A stretch of DNA of 9,087 nucleotides, from positions 1 through 9,087 of the forward strand of contig DRPO01000607.1 of assembly GCA_011330835.1 (NCBI GenBank). Direction: 5' to 3'. The notes under the pieces were generated by a model. It did no database searches and was not told where the DNA came from. It saw nothing but the letters and a program-made list of their open reading frames with translations. A program made the position numbers and the translations under genes. This document shows positions 6,502 to 9,087 of this stretch, one piece after another (positions within the stretch are counted from its first letter, which is position 1; the number at the start of each line of letters is the position of its first letter). Source of the DNA: Gammaproteobacteria bacterium (GTDB lineage: Bacteria > Pseudomonadota > Gammaproteobacteria > UWMA-0217).

Positions 6502-7596
6502 ATGGCAACCCTGGACCTTGACTTGGGCGAGCGCGGCTACCCCATCCACATCGACGCCGGACTCCTGGATAAACCCGAACTGCTGACCCGGCATATTCCC
6601 GACAAGACGGCCCTGGTGGTGTCCAACACCACCGTCGCTCCGCTATACCTCGCGCGGGTAACCAGCGCGCTGGACGAGGCTGGCATCCGTTACGCCACGA
6701 CGATCCTGCCCGATGGCGAACAATACAAGACCCTGGAGGTGCTGAACCAGGTCTTTACGGGGTTGCTGGAAAACCGTTTTGGCCGGGATGTCTGTCTGAT
6801 CGCGCTGGGCGGAGGCGTGGTGGGCGATATGTGCGGGTTCGCCGCCGCCAGCTACCAGCGGGGCGTCGGTTTCATCCAGATTCCCACCACCCTGCTGGCG
6901 CAGGTGGATTCCTCGGTGGGCGGCAAGACCGGCGTCAATCACCCCCTGGGCAAGAACATGATTGGCGCCTTTCATCAGCCGCGCTGCGTCATTATCGACA
7001 CTGACACGCTTAACACGCTGGAGGATCGACAGCTCAACGCCGGTCTGGCGGAGATCATCAAATACGGGCTGATTATCGACCGGCCCTTTTTCGGCTGGCT
7101 GGAAGAGCACATCGACGCGCTCAGGCGGCGCGACAAGCAGGCGCTGGCCTACGCGATCGAACGCTCCTGCGCGATCAAGGCGGACGTGGTCGCCGCCGAT
7201 GAGCGCGAAAAGGGGCAGCGCGCCCTGCTCAACCTCGGCCATACCTTTGGTCACGCCATCGAGACCGCCACCGGCTACGGCGCCTGGCTGCATGGCGAGG
7301 CGGTCGGTTGCGGCATGGTCATGGCCGCCAGCCTGTCCAACCGGCTCGGCTGGCTCGACGATGAAAGCCTGGAGCGCAGCCGCGACTTGATTCAGCGCGC
7401 GGGCCTGCCGGTCGCTCCGCCGCCCGAAATGACCGCCCGGCAATTTCGCGATCTGATGGCGGTGGACAAGAAGGTTCAGCAGGGCGCATTGCGCCTCGTG
7501 CTGCTCAGGCAAATTGGCGAAGCCCTGGTCACCAGCGAATTTGACGACAGCCAGCTCCAGGCCGAGCTGGAAGCCCGTCTCGCGGCATCGGGGTAG
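6502..7596 (+). CDS. aroB: 3-dehydroquinate synthase
   Basis: AroB converts DAHP to 3-dehydroquinate, the second step of the shikimate pathway, in the cytoplasm using NAD and a divalent metal (zinc). The 364 residues compare with 362 in E. coli. The N-terminal Rossmann part has DGEQYK (71-76) and the NAD loop GGGVVGD (103-109). It is followed by PTTLLAQVDSSVGGKTGVNH (128-147) and KNMIGAF. Metal ligands Glu184 (GLAEIIKYG), His247 (LNLGHTFGHA) and His264 (WLHGEA) are all in place at the E. coli numbering. An upstream TTG at 6418 is in frame, but it would add 28 residues not seen in the family; ATG 6502 gives the normal N-terminus, so I chose it. Downstream, dnaG begins only six bases after the stop. 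Confidence 0.97.
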   Translation: MATLDLDLGERGYPIHIDAGLLDKPELLTRHIPDKTALVVSNTTVAPLYLARVTSALDEAGIRYATTILPDGEQYKTLEVLNQVFTGLLENRFGRDVCLIALGGGVVGDMCGFAAASYQRGVGFIQIPTTLLAQVDSSVGGKTGVNHPLGKNMIGAFHQPRCVIIDTDTLNTLEDRQLNAGLAEIIKYGLIIDRPFFGWLEEHIDALRRRDKQALAYAIERSCAIKADVVAADEREKGQRALLNLGHTFGHAIETATGYGAWLHGEAVGCGMVMAASLSNRLGWLDDESLERSRDLIQRAGLPVAPPPEMTARQFRDLMAVDKKVQQGALRLVLLRQIGEALVTSEFDDSQLQAELEARLAASG

Positions 7597-7602
7597 CTCG
7601 CG

Positions 7603-9087
7603 ATGGGCGGGCGCATACCGCGTAGCTTCATCGACGGCCTGGTCGACAAGGCCGATATCGTCCAGATCATCGACCAACGCGTGCCGCTGAAAAAGCAGGG
7701 CCGCGAGTTTGCCGCCTGCTGCCCGTTCCACAACGAGAAGACCCCCTCATTCACCGTCAGCCCGCAAAAGCAGTTCTATTACTGTTTCGGCTGTGGCGCG
7801 AGTGGCACGGTGATCGGGTTTCTGATGGACTACGAAAACCTCGACTTTGTCGAGGCCGTCGAAATGCTCGCCGAAAGTCTCGGACTCGACGTTCCCCGCG
7901 AGGAGGGCCTCTCGCCAGCCCCCCAGGCCGACCATGCGCCGCTGTATGAAGCTTTGGAGGCTGCGGCCGAATTCTTCCGCCAGCAACTTCGCTCCAGCCC
8001 CGTCGCCATCGAGTATCTGAAAAAACGGGAGCTCAGCGGCGAGATTGCGCGCGATTTTCGTCTGGGTTTCGCGCCCCAGGGCTGGGACAACCTGTTGTCC
8101 GCGCTGTCGAGCCGATTCCCCGTTCCAGTTCTGCTCAAGGCCGGACTGCTCAGCCACAATGAGCAAGGGCGAAACTATGACAAGTTCCGTGAGCGGATCA
8201 TGTTCCCGATCCTGGATCAGCGAGGGCGGGTCATCGCCTTCGGCGGCCGCATTATCGGGGAGGGGGAGCCCAAATACCTTAATTCCCCGGAAACGCCGGT
8301 CTTCAACAAATCCGCCACGCTCTACGGCCTCTATGAAGCCCGTCACGCTGGGACGCGGCTGGAGCAGCTCATCGTCGTCGAGGGTTACATGGATGTTGTC
8401 GCGCTGGCGCAATCGGGGATTCGCAACGCCGTCGCCACCCTCGGCACCGCCACCACCGCGGAGCATCTGCGCATGATGCTCAAGGGCGGGGTGCGCGAAC
8501 TGGTGTTCTGTTTCGACGGCGACCAGGCGGGGAAAAAGGCGGCCTGGAAAGCGCTCGGACAGGCGCTGTCCGTCATTCGCGACGGCCACGTCATTCGCTT
8601 TCTGTTTCTGCCGGAACAGGATGACCCCGATTCCTTTGTCCGGCGCGAGGGCGAGGACGCTTTCCGTCAGGCGGTGTCCGAAGCCGCGCCCTTGTCGAAA
8701 TACCTGCTCGACGGCCTCAAGGCCAGGCACAATATCGCCACCCTGGAAGGACGCGCCAGCCTCAATCAGGAAGCCGCCGAGCTACTGCGCCCGCTCAAGG
8801 CCGCGCTGTTGCGCGAACAGCTTGAAACCAGTCTCGCCGATCTCACCCATCTGCGCCAGACCCCGGCCCGTCGCGCGCCGGTCGTTCACCGCCCTCCCAA
8901 AAGCCACAACGTGCGGATGACCCCCATGCGCGCGGTCATCGCTGGCCTGCTGCAATACCCGCATCTCGCCAGCAATCTCGATGACGAAGGGCTCGCGCAA
9001 CTGAGGCGGTTGCCGGGCGGCGAGCTGCTCGAAACCGTGGCCGACCTGATCAGGGAATGGCAAACGCCGTCTCCGGCCCGACTGGTG
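7603..9087 (+). CDS. dnaG: DNA primase DnaG, cut by window edge
   Basis: DnaG makes the RNA primers for replication at the fork, recruited by the DnaB helicase. The window holds 495 codons, open to the last base; full-length primases are about 580-650 residues. The N-terminal zinc ribbon has the CHC2 ligands Cys40, His43, Cys61 and Cys64 (CPFH...YYCFGCGASG), identical in position to E. coli. The RNA polymerase core includes FRERIMFPI (195-203), FGGR (213-216) and KYLNSPET (224-231). The TOPRIM fold has EGYMDVVAL (Glu260) and CFDGDQAG (Asp305, Asp307), which bind the catalytic metals. A Pro/Arg-rich linker (about 421-432) leads into the start of the C-terminal helicase-binding domain, which is incomplete. 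ATG 7603 has only a weak GGGG upstream (7590-7593), so coupling to aroB translation is likely. The neighbour is aroB rather than the usual rpsU. Confidence 0.97.
   Translation, partial: MGGRIPRSFIDGLVDKADIVQIIDQRVPLKKQGREFAACCPFHNEKTPSFTVSPQKQFYYCFGCGASGTVIGFLMDYENLDFVEAVEMLAESLGLDVPREEGLSPAPQADHAPLYEALEAAAEFFRQQLRSSPVAIEYLKKRELSGEIARDFRLGFAPQGWDNLLSALSSRFPVPVLLKAGLLSHNEQGRNYDKFRERIMFPILDQRGRVIAFGGRIIGEGEPKYLNSPETPVFNKSATLYGLYEARHAGTRLEQLIVVEGYMDVVALAQSGIRNAVATLGTATTAEHLRMMLKGGVRELVFCFDGDQAGKKAAWKALGQALSVIRDGHVIRFLFLPEQDDPDSFVRREGEDAFRQAVSEAAPLSKYLLDGLKARHNIATLEGRASLNQEAAELLRPLKAALLREQLETSLADLTHLRQTPARRAPVVHRPPKSHNVRMTPMRAVIAGLLQYPHLASNLDDEGLAQLRRLPGGELLETVADLIREWQTPSPARLV

Noticed and set aside
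1..9087. A new defence, mobile or biosynthetic system
   Set aside because: Every stretch over 200 bases is accounted for by well-known core genes in a common order. No repeats, integrase, transposase, toxin, unusual domain fusion or compositional break was seen.

Overview
The window is a compact chromosomal housekeeping block. It looks like a gammaproteobacterium with roughly 60 % GC (estimated by eye). The arrangement mrcA (divergent), pilMNOPQ, aroK, aroB is the classic gammaproteobacterial order known from Pseudomonas and relatives. The proteins resemble that group in length, and their key residues sit at or close to the E. coli positions (AroK D34 and R58; AroB E184, H247 and H264; DnaG C40, H43, C61 and C64). 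I cannot assign a genus; a Chromatiales- or Competibacter-like lineage is only a guess.

Layout: positions 1-700 (minus strand) hold the first 233 codons of a class A penicillin-binding protein of the PBP1A family (mrcA/ponA), cut by the window edge. A 192-bp divergent intergenic region (701-892) follows. Next come five tightly packed plus-strand genes, pilM, pilN, pilO, pilP and pilQ (893-5814). The first four overlap by 1, 14 and 4 bp, and pilP and pilQ are 15 bp apart. Together they encode the cytoplasmic, inner-membrane, periplasmic and outer-membrane parts that align the type IV pilus across the envelope. After a 58-bp gap come aroK (5873-6394), a 107-bp gap, and aroB (6502-7596), two shikimate-pathway enzymes. 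Only 6 bp later dnaG (primase) starts at 7603 and runs off the window after 495 codons.

How the genes work together: PilM (cytoplasmic actin-like) binds the N-terminal tail of PilN. PilN and PilO form a coiled-coil heterodimer in the inner membrane, and the lipoprotein PilP links them to the N0 domain of the PilQ secretin. The divergent PBP1A gene is a common partner of this locus, which fits a machine that must pass through peptidoglycan. aroK and aroB are traditional passengers downstream of pilQ.

No mobile element, CRISPR array, RNA gene or foreign-looking cassette was seen, and I find no convincing undescribed system. The points worth a second look are dnaG sitting directly behind aroB, signals suggesting a leaderless aroB transcript beside a perfect inverted repeat, an eight-T run inside pilM, and the arrangement of the divergent promoter region.
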